The notes under the pieces are model-generated. The model was not told where the DNA came from. It saw nothing but the letters and a program-made list of their open reading frames with translations, and made no database searches. A stretch of 64,000 bases of DNA from Palleronia salina (GTDB lineage Bacteria; Pseudomonadota; Alphaproteobacteria; Rhodobacterales; Rhodobacteraceae), in assembly GCF_900141995.1 (NCBI RefSeq), contig NZ_FQZA01000015.1:1-64000 (forward strand), written 5' to 3'. The first letter of the stretch is position 1. Every line of letters begins with the position of its first letter. The position numbers and the translations under genes were made by a program. Shown here piece by piece: positions 29,763 through 38,716 of this stretch.

Positions 29763-31031
29763 TCAATCGCCCAGCGCGCGCCAGCCGATATCGCTGCGAA
29801 AGAAGCCCTCGGGCCAATCCACCGCCTCGCACATGGCATAGGCGCGCGAGCGGGCCTGCAACAGGTCGTCGCCCCGTGCCGTCACCGACAGGACCCGCCC
29901 ACCATTGGCGACAAGCTGCCCGTCCACGAGCGCGGTGCCGGCGTGAAACACCATCTGGGACGAGGTGCCGGTCAGCGCCTCGAGCCCGCGGATGGCGCTG
30001 CCCTTCTCATAGCGGCCGGGATAGCCTTCGGCGGCCATCACCACGGTCAGGGCGTGGTCGTCGGCCCAGTTCACCCGCGCCTCCGCCAACCGGCCCTCGG
30101 CGCAGGCGAGCATCAGGTCCAGCGCCTGCGCCCCCAGCCGCATCATCAGCACCTGGCATTCCGGATCGCCGAACCGGGCGTTGAATTCCACGAGCCGGGG
30201 CTGCCCGTCCTCGATCATCAGGCCCACGTAAAGCACGCCGGAATAGGGCGTGCCGCGGCGGGCGAGCTCGGCCACCACGGGGCGCACGATCCGCGCCAGC
30301 GCGGCCTCGGTCACCGCATCGGTCATCACGGGGGCGGGGGAATAGGCGCCCATGCCGCCGGTATTGGGGCCGGTATCGCCGTCGCCCACGCGCTTGTGGT
30401 CCTGCGCGGTCCCGATGGGCAGCACGTCCTCGCCGTCGACCAGCACGAAGAACGATGCCTCTTCGCCGGCCATGAACTCCTCGATCACCACGGACGCGCC
30501 CGCCGCGCCGAAGGCGCCACCCAGCATGTCGTCGATGGCCGCGTGCGCCTGGGCCACGGTCTCGGCCACCACGACGCCCTTGCCCGCCGCCAGGCCGTCG
30601 GCCTTGACCACGATGGGTGCGCCGGTGGCCTCGACATGGGCGCGCGCGGCCGCGGCGTCCTCGAACCGCGCCCAGCCGGCCGTGGGGGCCCCGGCGGCGT
30701 CGCAGATCTCCTTGGTGAAGGTCTTCGAGGTCTCCAGCATCGCCGCGGCGCGGTTCGGCCCAAACACGAGGAGACCCGCGTCCCGCAACCGGTCGGCCAC
30801 CCCGGCGGCAAGCGGCGCCTCGGGGCCGATGATGACCAGGTCCACCGCGTTCTCGCCCGCGAACTGCGCCACGGCGGCGCCGTCCTCGATATCCAGCCGC
30901 GCGGTCTCGGCGATGCCCGCGATGCCGGCATTGCCGGGCGCCACGATCAGCCGGTCGCAGCGCGGGTTCTGCAGCGCGGCCCAGGCCAGGGCATGTTCGC
31001 GCCCGCCGCCGCCCAGGATCAGGATGTTCAT
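29763..31031 (-). CDS. purD: Phosphoribosylamine--glycine ligase
   Basis: PurD (GAR synthetase) joins glycine to phosphoribosylamine in purine synthesis. The 422-residue ATP-grasp protein starts MNILILGGGGREHALAW, shows VKADGLAAGKGVVV, GEEASFFVLVDG, the family motif AQDHKRVGDGDTGPNTGGMG, and EFNARFGDPECQ. The ATG at 31031 follows GGGGG; the longer frame upstream is spurious. Length is standard. Confidence 0.96.
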   Translation of the reverse strand: MNILILGGGGREHALAWAALQNPRCDRLIVAPGNAGIAGIAETARLDIEDGAAVAQFAGENAVDLVIIGPEAPLAAGVADRLRDAGLLVFGPNRAAAMLETSKTFTKEICDAAGAPTAGWARFEDAAAARAHVEATGAPIVVKADGLAAGKGVVVAETVAQAHAAIDDMLGGAFGAAGASVVIEEFMAGEEASFFVLVDGEDVLPIGTAQDHKRVGDGDTGPNTGGMGAYSPAPVMTDAVTEAALARIVRPVVAELARRGTPYSGVLYVGLMIEDGQPRLVEFNARFGDPECQVLMMRLGAQALDLMLACAEGRLAEARVNWADDHALTVVMAAEGYPGRYEKGSAIRGLEALTGTSSQMVFHAGTALVDGQLVANGGRVLSVTARGDDLLQARSRAYAMCEAVDWPEGFFRSDIGWRALGD

Positions 31032-31105
31032 CGCGTGGCCCCCTTGTCCGGTCGCGCAACCGCATACAACCGCGCCTGCCGGATGGGAAGTGCGCCGGCC
31101 CCCGG

Positions 31106-31129
31106 CTTCATCTTTCCACAAATACCTCA
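31106..31129 (-). repeat. Dispersed GGTATTT..GGAAAGATGAAG motif, copy B
   Basis: On the minus strand this reads TGAGGTATTTGTGGAAAG followed by ATGAAG, 21 of 24 bases identical to copy A at 62463-62486. It lies between purD and the 66-residue protein gene. Confidence 0.7.
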
Positions 31130-31199
31130 GGTGCCCGGCCCATCGCGGGCGAAACCCCTGCAGTGGCGCGCGCGTTCTCGGGCGAAAGAGGAGAGCCGC

Positions 31200-31400
31200 A
31201 TGAAATACTACGTCAACACCGAGGCGCGCGACGACGGCACACACGTGATGCATGCCGAGACCTGCCAGTTCCTGCCCAATGCCGACAAGCGCAAGGCCCT
31301 GGGGGACTACGCCAATTGCGATACCGGGCTGAAGCACGCGCGGGACGCGTTCGACACCGTCACGCCCTGCAACACCTGCTGTTCCGACTGTTCCGGATGA
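31200..31400 (+). CDS. 66-residue His/Cys-containing protein
   Basis: A strong AAGAGGAGAGCC site precedes this small gene. The product contains HVMHAETCQFLPN, YANCDTG, then PCNTCCSDCSG at the C-terminus: six cysteines and a His-Glu-x-Cys element that could bind metal. It resembles a widespread family of about 65-residue hypothetical proteins starting with a YYVN motif, of unknown function. A CCCCC-ggc-GGGGG hairpin follows the stop at once (31401-31413). Confidence 0.75.
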   Translation: MKYYVNTEARDDGTHVMHAETCQFLPNADKRKALGDYANCDTGLKHARDAFDTVTPCNTCCSDCSG

Positions 31401-31471
31401 CCCCCGGCGGGGGTCACGGCCCTGTCACACGAGCCTGCCATACAAGCGGTCATGGAACCGAGGGACATAGC

Positions 31472-31675
31472 ATGCTTGGACTGTCACTGACCCGCCTGGG
31501 CGAAATCCGGCTGTCCCGTCCGCGGCTTTTGCGCGGGCGCGCCGACCCGTTCAGACCCCCGACCGGTGCGCAGGCCCGGCTGGAGGACGCCGCAAGGCGC
31601 GCGCTGGTGCTCGACGACACCGGCCCGTCGCCGGACGACCCCGAGGCCGCTCCCGCACCGCGCTTCCCCGGTTGA
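31472..31675 (+). CDS. Possible small hypothetical protein
   Basis: A 67-residue frame starts MLGLSLTRLGEIRLSRPRLL after GAGGGA and ends 32 bases before xseA. The sequence is basic then acidic and low in complexity, with no recognised domain. It could be a real xseA leader gene or chance coding in GC-rich DNA. Confidence 0.4.
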   Translation: MLGLSLTRLGEIRLSRPRLLRGRADPFRPPTGAQARLEDAARRALVLDDTGPSPDDPEAAPAPRFPG

Positions 31676-31706
31676 GCCCGCCCCGGCGCCGCAGTAGCGT
31701 CGCGCC

Positions 31707-33254
31707 ATGGACCTGATCGACGATCCGCAGCCGGGCGAAAACGCCCACGAATATACCGTCTCCGAGATCTCGGGCGCGGTGAAACGCGTGCTCGAGGGCG
31801 AGTTCGGCCGCGTCCGCGTCAAGGGCGAGGTGGGGCGCGTCTTCGTGGCGCGCTCGGGGCATCTCTATTTCGATATCAAGGACGACCGTGCCGTGCTGGC
31901 CTCGGTCGCGTGGAAGGGGCAGGTGGCGGCGCTCGCCACCCGGCCGGAAGAGGGGATGGAGGTCGTCGCAACCGGTCGGCTGACCACCTTTGGCTCGCAA
32001 TCGAAATACCAGCTGAACGTGGATGACCTGCGCCCGGCGGGCGTCGGCGCCCTGATGGCGATGCTGGAGAAGCGCAAGAAGGCGCTCGAGGCCGAGGGGC
32101 TTTTCGACCCCGCGCGCAAGCGGCCCACGCCGTTCCTGCCCGAGGTCATCGGCGTTGTCACCTCGCCCTCGGGCGCCGTGATCCGCGACATCCTGCACCG
32201 GCTGCGCGACCGCTTCCCGCGCAAGGTGCTGGTCTGGCCCGTGGCGGTGCAGGGCCGGGATTGCGCGCCGCAGGTGGCCCGCGCGATCGAGGGCTTCAAC
32301 GCGCTGACGCCCGGCGGGGCCCTGCCGCGTCCGGACCTGTTGATCGTCGCCCGCGGCGGCGGGTCGATCGAGGATCTGTGGGGCTTCAACGAAGAGATCG
32401 TCGCCCGCGCGGCGGCGGCCAGCGGCATCCCCCTGATCTCGGCCGTGGGGCACGAGACCGACACCACGCTGATCGACTACGTCTCGGACCGCCGCGCGCC
32501 GACGCCCACCGCCGCCGCCGAAATGGCCGTGCCGGTGCGGTTGGAGCTTCAGGCCATGTTGGACGACCAGGGCGCGCGGCTGTCGCGGGCCCTGCATCGC
32601 GGCGTCAGCGACCGGCGGCGGCGGCTGGACGACCTGGGCCGCGCCCTGCCGCGACCCGATTCGCTCCTGTCGCCGGCGCGGCAGCGGCTCGACCTGGCCG
32701 AAACCCGGCTGGACGCCGCGCTCGCCGCACGGGTGTCGCGCGCCCGCGCCCGGCTGGTCGAGGCGGCGGCCGACCTGCGGCCCGGCAACCTGCGCCGCGC
32801 CATCGAGAACCGCCGCGCGCGGATCGACCTGCTGGCGGGGCGGCTGGCGCCCGCGCTGGCGCGCTCGGTGCGGCAGGGGCAGGGGCGGCTGGACCAGGTG
32901 GCCGCACGCTTGCCGTCGCTCGCGCCGCCGCGCGACGCGGCGGGCCTGCGCCGCAAGCTCGACGACCTGGGCGCGCGCATGGCGCGCGGTTGGACGGCCC
33001 GACAGCGCACCGACCGGGATCGGCTCGCCGCGCTCGAACGCCTGCGCCAGTCCCTGGGCTACGAGGCGACGCTGTCGCGCGGTTATGCCGTGGTGCGCGG
33101 TGGCGGTGCCGTCGTGACCACGGCCAAGGCCGCCCGCGCGGCGCCGGAATTGGAGATCGAGTTCCGGGACGGCCGGATGAAACCGGTTGCCAAACCGGCG
33201 CGCGGCACGAAGAAGCCCAAGGACGATCCGCCCCAGCAGGGCAGCCTGCTCTGA
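31707..33254 (+). CDS. xseA: Exodeoxyribonuclease VII large subunit
   Basis: XseA is the catalytic subunit of exonuclease VII, which degrades single-stranded DNA. The 515-residue protein has the N-terminal OB-fold ([19 protein letters not shown] and GHLYFDIKD), the catalytic domain with [30 protein letters not shown] and [16 protein letters not shown], a long Arg/Ala-rich coiled-coil, and the C-terminal LSRGYAVVR strand. xseB is not in the window. Confidence 0.96.
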   Translation: MDLIDDPQPGENAHEYTVSEISGAVKRVLEGEFGRVRVKGEVGRVFVARSGHLYFDIKDDRAVLASVAWKGQVAALATRPEEGMEVVATGRLTTFGSQSKYQLNVDDLRPAGVGALMAMLEKRKKALEAEGLFDPARKRPTPFLPEVIGVVTSPSGAVIRDILHRLRDRFPRKVLVWPVAVQGRDCAPQVARAIEGFNALTPGGALPRPDLLIVARGGGSIEDLWGFNEEIVARAAAASGIPLISAVGHETDTTLIDYVSDRRAPTPTAAAEMAVPVRLELQAMLDDQGARLSRALHRGVSDRRRRLDDLGRALPRPDSLLSPARQRLDLAETRLDAALAARVSRARARLVEAAADLRPGNLRRAIENRRARIDLLAGRLAPALARSVRQGQGRLDQVAARLPSLAPPRDAAGLRRKLDDLGARMARGWTARQRTDRDRLAALERLRQSLGYEATLSRGYAVVRGGGAVVTTAKAARAAPELEIEFRDGRMKPVAKPARGTKKPKDDPPQQGSLL

Positions 33255-33261
33255 CGGCCGA

Positions 33262-33660
33262 TCAGACGCCCAGGTTGGGCGCGGGGCATTTCAGCGGCTC
33301 GTCGCTGGCGCGCGTCTCGTAAAGCTCGGATCCCGGCGGGTCGCCCGCGAAGCGCGCCGTCAGGCCGCTGGACGTCAGGAAGAACGTCCAGCATTGCGGG
33401 CCTGTCCCGTCGGTGTACTCGAAGCAGATCTGTTCGCCCTGGGGGTACCAGAAGCCTTCCTTGCATTCGTCATCGAGGAACGACCAACTGACCGTGCGGC
33501 CCGGATGATATTCCTCGATCCCGTAGGAGATTCCGTTCGACGCGTAGTAGAGCGTGCGGCCCTCGGTATAGGCCTCGAATTCCTCGGCGGTCATGGGCGT
33601 CTGGGCCAGGGCCGGACCGATGGAAGCGAGCAGGGCGAGGGTGGCGGCGATGCGTTTCAT
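33262..33660 (-). CDS. Secreted small protein coupled to alkB
   Basis: The 132-residue product has a clear Sec signal peptide (MKRIAATLALLASIGPALAQ, cleavage near A19). The mature part is Tyr/Trp-rich with four cysteines (CKEGFWYPQGEQICFEY and later CWTFF, LKCP), suggesting disulfides. AGAAGGGG precedes the ATG, which overlaps the alkB stop by ATGA. No family name is certain. Co-translation with AlkB hints at a periplasmic accessory role, which is inference. Confidence 0.8.
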   Translation of the reverse strand: MKRIAATLALLASIGPALAQTPMTAEEFEAYTEGRTLYYASNGISYGIEEYHPGRTVSWSFLDDECKEGFWYPQGEQICFEYTDGTGPQCWTFFLTSSGLTARFAGDPPGSELYETRASDEPLKCPAPNLGV

Positions 33661-34739
33661 GCGGCCCCTTCTGCCACGGGTCGCGCGGCGTCGCCAGCGG
33701 CAGACTGTTGCCACGCGCGGGCCCGCGGATCCATCAGCCGACGCCAGAGCGGCGGCACGCAGGCCACCGCCGCCATGATCGGCAGCGACCGGGGCAGGCG
33801 CGGCGCCGTATCGGCGTCGGGCAGGCGCAGCTGCGGAAAGGGGCGCGCGGGGTGGGCGTGGTGGTCGGAGTGGCGCGGCGCCTGCAACATCATCGCGCCC
33901 GAATACGCCTGCGGCGCGTTCCAGCTGTGGGCCGGTCCGACCGGCGCATAGCGGCCCGGCGCGATCTCGGCCCGGGCCAGACCATAGTGCTGCACGTAAT
34001 CCGACAGCAGGATCTGCGCCTGCGCGCCGACGCAGATCAGCACGTACCACGCCACGCCCGCGATACCGCCGACGGCGGCGGTTAGCGTGAGGCAGGCGAT
34101 GGCCCCGCCGACATAGACGAGATACGGGTCATGCCGACGCCACGCGTCGCCGTGGCGCGCGCGCAGCATCCGCGTCTCGGCCGCGTGGCCCGCACGGAAT
34201 CCGCCCCACCAGGCGCGTGGCGCGTAGGCGAAGAACGTCTCGCCCAGCCGCGCGGTGGCCGGGTCCAGCGGCGTCGCGACCCAGCGGTGATGCACCTTCG
34301 GATGGGCCGAGGCATGGTGTCCGTACAGCAGCGCGATGAAGGCCGCGCGTCCCAGCCAGGCCAGTGCGCGCCGGGGCCGGTGGATCAGCTCGTGCGCGTT
34401 GGCATTCCCGATCTGGCCCAGCCACAGGATCGCGGCATAGGCCGACAGCGCCTTTTCGACCGGGCTCAGCGCCGGGCCGGACAGCGCCGCCACCAGCAGC
34501 GGCACCAGCGCCAGGTGCGCCACCGCCAGGGCCACCGACAGGCCCGTTTCGACCGGGAATTCCTGCGCAGCGTCGTCCGGCATCTCGAGCTCGGCGATCA
34601 TGCGGTCGAGCAGGAAGACCACGCCGGTCATGCTCAGGACGGCAACCAGCGTCCAGGGACCGCCCAGCGCCAGCCCCGCCAGCAGGCAGGCCAGCGGCCC
34701 CAGCGTGGCCGCGAAGAACAGCGTGCGTGCGCCCGTCAT
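33657..34739 (-). CDS. alkB: Alkane 1-monooxygenase (AlkB-type)
   Basis: AlkB is a membrane di-iron hydroxylase that oxidises alkanes with rubredoxin as electron donor. The 360-residue protein has the three histidine clusters: HELIH at 116-120, HHASAHPKVHH at 141-151, and LQAPRHSDHHAHP near residue 290, plus QHYGLARAEI and several membrane helices. GGAGGAGG precedes the ATG at 34739. No rubredoxin gene is adjacent. Its start faces the diaphorase gene across a 184-base gap with a palindrome. Confidence 0.93.
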   Translation of the reverse strand: MTGARTLFFAATLGPLACLLAGLALGGPWTLVAVLSMTGVVFLLDRMIAELEMPDDAAQEFPVETGLSVALAVAHLALVPLLVAALSGPALSPVEKALSAYAAILWLGQIGNANAHELIHRPRRALAWLGRAAFIALLYGHHASAHPKVHHRWVATPLDPATARLGETFFAYAPRAWWGGFRAGHAAETRMLRARHGDAWRRHDPYLVYVGGAIACLTLTAAVGGIAGVAWYVLICVGAQAQILLSDYVQHYGLARAEIAPGRYAPVGPAHSWNAPQAYSGAMMLQAPRHSDHHAHPARPFPQLRLPDADTAPRLPRSLPIMAAVACVPPLWRRLMDPRARAWQQSAAGDAARPVAEGAA

Positions 34740-34793
34740 GGGCCTCCTCCTTGGTGGTCGGCCCCAGTGTCGGGGCGGCATGGTCCGAGTAAA

Positions 34794-34818
34794 ATCATAA
34801 GCGCGTGACCCGGTCACG
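34794..34818. promoter_or_regulatory. Palindrome beside the alkB -10 element
   Basis: CGTGACC-C-GGTCACG (34804-34818) is a perfect palindrome. On the minus strand it lies directly upstream of TATGAT (34794-34799), a candidate -10 for alkB, so a repressor bound here would block the promoter. A second half-like TGTGACCC occurs at 34845-34852. Confidence 0.4.
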
Positions 34819-34923
34819 GCGGGCCGTGGGCGAAATCACGCCTTTTGTGACCCGAAAGGCGTCGCTTTTGGCTTGGGCGCGCGCGCGGCGCCGGGCTAGG
34901 ACGGGCGGGCAGGAGGGGCGCAC

Positions 34924-36606
34924 ATGCTGGATCAACGCGACGGTATCGGGAAGGCCCGGAAGGGCCGGGGACGGGCCACGCCGAAGGGGCGGCAGCTGGA
35001 CGACGCGGCATTGGCCGAGGTGCAGCGTCTGCTGGGTGACAGGCCCCGGCGCCGCGACCTTCTGATCGAGCATCTGCACCTGATTCAGGACGCCCACTGC
35101 CACCTGTCCGCCGCCCACATGCGCGCGCTGGCCCACGAGATGCGCCTGTCGCAGGCCGAGATCTGGGAAGTGGCGAGCTTCTACGCCCATTTCGACCTGG
35201 TGAAGGAAGGTGAGACGCCGCCGCCCGCGCTGACCGTGCGGGTCTGCGACTCGCTCGCCTGTGAACTGGCGGGGGCGCAGGCGCTGAAGCAGGCGCTGGA
35301 GGACGGCATGGACCCGGCGGCGGTGCGCGTTGTGCGCGCGCCCTGCATGGGCCGCTGCGACACGGCCCCGGTGGTCGAGCTGGGGCACAACCATATCGAC
35401 TTCGCCACGCCCGAAATGATCCGCGACGCCATCAATACCGGCGACACGGAAGTGCACATTCCCGACTACCAGGGGTTTGAGTCCTACCGCGAGGACGGTG
35501 GTTACAGCACTTTTGCGACATTGCGCGACGGCGGCGACTGGGAAGCGGTGCAGCAGACCGTGCTGGATGCCGGGGTCCGGGGTCTCGGCGGTGCCGGTTT
35601 CCCGTCGGGCAAGAAGTGGGGCTTCGTGCGCGCCAACGAGGGTCCGCGTTATCTTGCGGTGAACGCCGACGAGGGCGAGCCGGGGACCTTCAAGGACCGC
35701 GCGCTGATGGAGACGGCGCCGCACCTGATGCTGGAAGGCATGCTGATCGCCGCCTGGGCCGTCGAGGCCGAACGCTGCTTCATCTACATGCGCGACGAGT
35801 ATCCGGCGTCCCTGGAAATCCTGCGGCGCGAGATCGCGGCATTGGAGGACGCTGGTCTCATCGCCCCGGGATATGTCGATCTGCGCCGCGGCGCGGGGGC
35901 CTATATCTGCGGCGAAGAGTCGGCGATGCTGGAATCCATCGAGGGCAAGCGCGGCATTCCGCGTCACCGCCCGCCCTACGTGGCGCAGGTGGGGCTGTGG
36001 GGGCGTCCCACGCTGGTCCACAATGTCGAAACCCTGGCCTGGATCACCCGCGTGCTGCGCGAAGGCCCCGAGGTCCTCACATCGGTTGAGCGCAATGGCC
36101 GAAAGGGGTTGCGCAGCTACTCGGTCTCGGGCCGGGTCGCCGCGCCGGGCGTCTACCTGCTGCCCGCCGGGTCGACCATCGCCGATATCATCGAGGCCGC
36201 CGGCGGCATGGCCGAGGGCCACGTGTTCAAGGCCTACCAGCCGGGCGGACCGTCCTCGGGGCTGCTGCCCGCATCGATGGACGACATCCCCATGGATTTC
36301 GACATGCTGCAGGAACACGGCAGCTTCATCGGCTCGGGCGCCGTGGTCGTCCTGTCCGACCGGGGCAGCGCCCGGGCGGCGGCGCTGAACATGATGCGGT
36401 TCTTCGAGGACGAAAGCTGCGGCCAATGCACCCCGTGCCGGGTGGGCTGCGAGAAGGCGGTCAAGCTGATGCAGGCCGACGCGTGGGACCGCGACCTTCT
36501 TGGCGATCTCTGCACCGTCATGGCCGACGCGTCGATCTGCGGGCTGGGGCAGGCCGCGCAGAACCCCATCAAGCTGGTGCTGAAGCATTTCCCCGACGAG
36601 GTCTGA
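34924..36606 (+). CDS. Fused NuoE/NuoF-type NAD(H) diaphorase (FdsGB/HoxF-like)
   Basis: This 560-residue flavo-iron-sulfur protein combines a NuoE-like [2Fe-2S] domain (C108, C113, C141, C145 in VCDSLAC and APCMGRC) with a complete NuoF-like domain: GLGGAGFPSGKKW at about 220-232, NADEGEPGTFKDR near 247, GAGAYICGEESAM, and the [4Fe-4S] ligands ESCGQCTPCRVGC and SICGLG. Such fusions serve as NAD-reducing modules of soluble formate dehydrogenases or hydrogenases. Here neither a formate dehydrogenase alpha subunit nor other nuo genes are adjacent; ftsY follows. GGAGGGG precedes the ATG. Confidence 0.9.
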   Translation: MLDQRDGIGKARKGRGRATPKGRQLDDAALAEVQRLLGDRPRRRDLLIEHLHLIQDAHCHLSAAHMRALAHEMRLSQAEIWEVASFYAHFDLVKEGETPPPALTVRVCDSLACELAGAQALKQALEDGMDPAAVRVVRAPCMGRCDTAPVVELGHNHIDFATPEMIRDAINTGDTEVHIPDYQGFESYREDGGYSTFATLRDGGDWEAVQQTVLDAGVRGLGGAGFPSGKKWGFVRANEGPRYLAVNADEGEPGTFKDRALMETAPHLMLEGMLIAAWAVEAERCFIYMRDEYPASLEILRREIAALEDAGLIAPGYVDLRRGAGAYICGEESAMLESIEGKRGIPRHRPPYVAQVGLWGRPTLVHNVETLAWITRVLREGPEVLTSVERNGRKGLRSYSVSGRVAAPGVYLLPAGSTIADIIEAAGGMAEGHVFKAYQPGGPSSGLLPASMDDIPMDFDMLQEHGSFIGSGAVVVLSDRGSARAAALNMMRFFEDESCGQCTPCRVGCEKAVKLMQADAWDRDLLGDLCTVMADASICGLGQAAQNPIKLVLKHFPDEV

Positions 36607-36693
36607 CCGCGTCCCCGCGCGGTCGCCCGGCCTTTCAAATCACGCGGATCCGGCCTAGGTGAAGGGACGTACACCACAGGCGGGGTCCCATTC

Positions 36694-38142
36694 GTGTCGT
36701 TCTTCAACAAGCTGAAATCCAAGCTCTTCAAGTCGTCCTCGAAGCTGGACGAGGGGATCGACGCGATCGTCGAGGATGGCGGCGAGGTGGCCGAGGCCGA
36801 GGCCGAGCCGCAACCCCCTGTCGAGGAGGTCGCCAGCACGCCCCTGCAAACGGCGACCGAGCCCGCGCCGGAGCCGTCCGAGCCCGAGGAGACGCCCGAA
36901 CTCGACCCCGTGCCGGACCATCCGCCCGCAGCGGTGCCCGACCCGGTTCCCGACATTGAGCCGGAGCCCGAGCCCGAGCCGACGCCAGAACTCGAGCCCA
37001 CGCCAGAACCTGCGCCGCAGCCCGACCCTCAGCCGGAGCCGGAACCGCAGCCTGAACCAAAGCCGGAGCCCGAGCCGGAACCGCGCCCCGCGCCCACGCC
37101 GCCGCCCGCGCCGGACCCGTTCCCGCGGCCGCAGGACCCGCGCCCCGCCGATGCGCCGCCCGAGGTGCCCGCGCCGCAGGCCCCGCCCGAGGCGCCAGCC
37201 CAGCCGACCCCGATCGAGATTCCCGATGACACGCCGCCGCGCGCCGAGGCCCGCCAGTCCGGCCTGCTGGGCCGCCTGTTCGGGCGCCGCGACGCGGCCC
37301 CCGTCATGCGCCGCCCGCTGGACGACGACATGCTGGAGCAGCTGGAAGACCTGCTGATCACCGCCGACATGGGGGTCGAGACCGCCGCGCGCGTGACGTC
37401 CAACATGGCCGAGGGGCGGTTCGGCAAGCGGCTGTCCACCGCCGAGATCAAGGCGCTGCTGGCGCAGGAGATCGCGCGAATCATGGAGCCGGTGGCCAAG
37501 CCCCTGCCGATCTATTCCAAGCGCCCGCAGGTGGTGCTGGTCGTGGGCGTGAACGGGTCGGGCAAGACCACGACCATCGGCAAGCTCGCCTCGCAGTTTC
37601 GCGCCGCCGGGAAGAAGGTCGTGATCGCCGCCGGCGACACCTTCAGGGCCGCGGCGGTCGAGCAGCTCCAGGTCTGGGGTGACCGCGCGGGCGTGCCGGT
37701 GATGACGGCGCCGCAGGGCAGCGACCCGGCCAGCCTGGCCTTCGACGCCATGACCAAGGCCGAGGCCGACGGCGCCGATCTGCTGATGATCGACACCGCC
37801 GGGCGGCTTCAGAACCGGGCCGACCTCATGGAAGAGCTGGCCAAGATCGTCCGCGTCATCCGCAAGAAGGACCCCGAGGCGCCGCACAACACGGTTCTGG
37901 TCCTGGATGCGACCACCGGCCAGAACGCGCTGAGCCAGGTGGAGATCTTCCAGAAACTCGCCGATGTCTCGGGGCTGGTGATGACCAAGCTGGACGGGAC
38001 CGCGCGCGGCGGCGTGCTGGTGGCGCTGGCCGACCGGTTCGGCCTGCCGATCCACGCCATCGGTGTGGGCGAGCAACTCGACGACCTGGCGCCGTTCGAC
38101 CCCGAGGAATTCGCCGCCGCCCTGACCGGGGCGGATGCGTGA
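36694..38142 (+). CDS. ftsY: Signal recognition particle receptor FtsY
   Basis: FtsY is the SRP receptor GTPase at the inner membrane. It begins with GTG; the N-terminus [18 protein letters not shown] is a short membrane-binding amphipathic helix. Residues about 45-195 form a long Pro/Glu-rich linker with many PEPEPEP and PEPQPEP units. The NG domain follows: helical N domain, [31 protein letters not shown] and the closing [17 protein letters not shown]. Total 482 residues, long for the family because of the linker. It pairs functionally with the 4.5S RNA at 10851. Confidence 0.96.
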   Translation: MSFFNKLKSKLFKSSSKLDEGIDAIVEDGGEVAEAEAEPQPPVEEVASTPLQTATEPAPEPSEPEETPELDPVPDHPPAAVPDPVPDIEPEPEPEPTPELEPTPEPAPQPDPQPEPEPQPEPKPEPEPEPRPAPTPPPAPDPFPRPQDPRPADAPPEVPAPQAPPEAPAQPTPIEIPDDTPPRAEARQSGLLGRLFGRRDAAPVMRRPLDDDMLEQLEDLLITADMGVETAARVTSNMAEGRFGKRLSTAEIKALLAQEIARIMEPVAKPLPIYSKRPQVVLVVGVNGSGKTTTIGKLASQFRAAGKKVVIAAGDTFRAAAVEQLQVWGDRAGVPVMTAPQGSDPASLAFDAMTKAEADGADLLMIDTAGRLQNRADLMEELAKIVRVIRKKDPEAPHNTVLVLDATTGQNALSQVEIFQKLADVSGLVMTKLDGTARGGVLVALADRFGLPIHAIGVGEQLDDLAPFDPEEFAAALTGADA

Positions 38143-38152
38143 GGACCGCCGG

Positions 38153-38647
38153 TCAGTCCGATGACCGAGCGTCCTCGATCCGGCCGATGACCCCCACAAC
38201 GACAGACACGATGACCGTCGCCATGGCGGCGAGCGGGATCTGCCCCGCGCCGCAGGCAAGCCCGATGGCGCCGCACAGCCACAGCGACGCGCCGGTGGTG
38301 ATGTTTCGAACCTGTCCGCCCGACGTGAAGATGATGCCCGCGGCCAGGAACGCGACGCCGGCGGTGACCGCCTCGATCAGGCGCAGCGGATCGACCCGCA
38401 ACTCGCCGTCGCCGCCGCCCGCCGACAGGAAATCGATGGTCGACAGCTGCGCGCCGACGACGATGAACAGGCACGCGGCGATGGACACCAGCATGTGGGT
38501 GCGCAGGCCGGCGGGCTTGTCGCTGCGCTCGCGCTCCCAACCGACGATGCCGCCAAGGATCGCCGCCAGCATCAGGCGGATGAAGGCGACGACCGGCGGC
38601 ACGGTGCTGAAGGATCCGTTCAGCTCATCGACGATGGTGGCCCACAT
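38153..38647 (-). CDS. MgtC/SapB family membrane protein
   Basis: The 164-residue protein has about five hydrophobic segments and the family pattern RLMLAAILGGIVGWERE, RSDKPAGLRTHMLVSIAAC and FLAAGIIFTSGG. MgtC-type proteins affect magnesium homeostasis and ATP synthase, but many members are uncharacterised. GGAGCGG precedes the ATG. It converges with ftsY and is divergent from the DMT permease. Confidence 0.9.
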   Translation of the reverse strand: MWATIVDELNGSFSTVPPVVAFIRLMLAAILGGIVGWERERSDKPAGLRTHMLVSIAACLFIVVGAQLSTIDFLSAGGGDGELRVDPLRLIEAVTAGVAFLAAGIIFTSGGQVRNITTGASLWLCGAIGLACGAGQIPLAAMATVIVSVVVGVIGRIEDARSSD

Positions 38648-38716
38648 GGTCCGCTCCTCCGGCTTGCTCTCGGGTCACAACGATGCGGCGCGGCGCCCGT
38701 TCCAGCGGAGCCCTGC

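Noticed and set aside
31422-31441. Pho-box-like CTGTCAC..CTGCCAT
   Set aside because: The half-sites are 13 bases apart instead of 11, one has a mismatch, and the nearby genes have no phosphate role.
34924-36606. Gene as complex I NuoE plus NuoF
   Set aside because: The two domains are fused and no other nuo genes are present. The layout fits soluble NAD-linked dehydrogenase modules instead.
36850-37130. Short repeats in ftsY considered as a CRISPR array or minisatellite
   Set aside because: They are coding Pro/Glu codon repeats with no constant repeat and spacer lengths.
36655-38259. Open frame of 534 codons opposite ftsY
   Set aside because: Antisense of ftsY. The RRRxRGRRxRLGLR-type repeats are the complement of the Pro/Glu linker.
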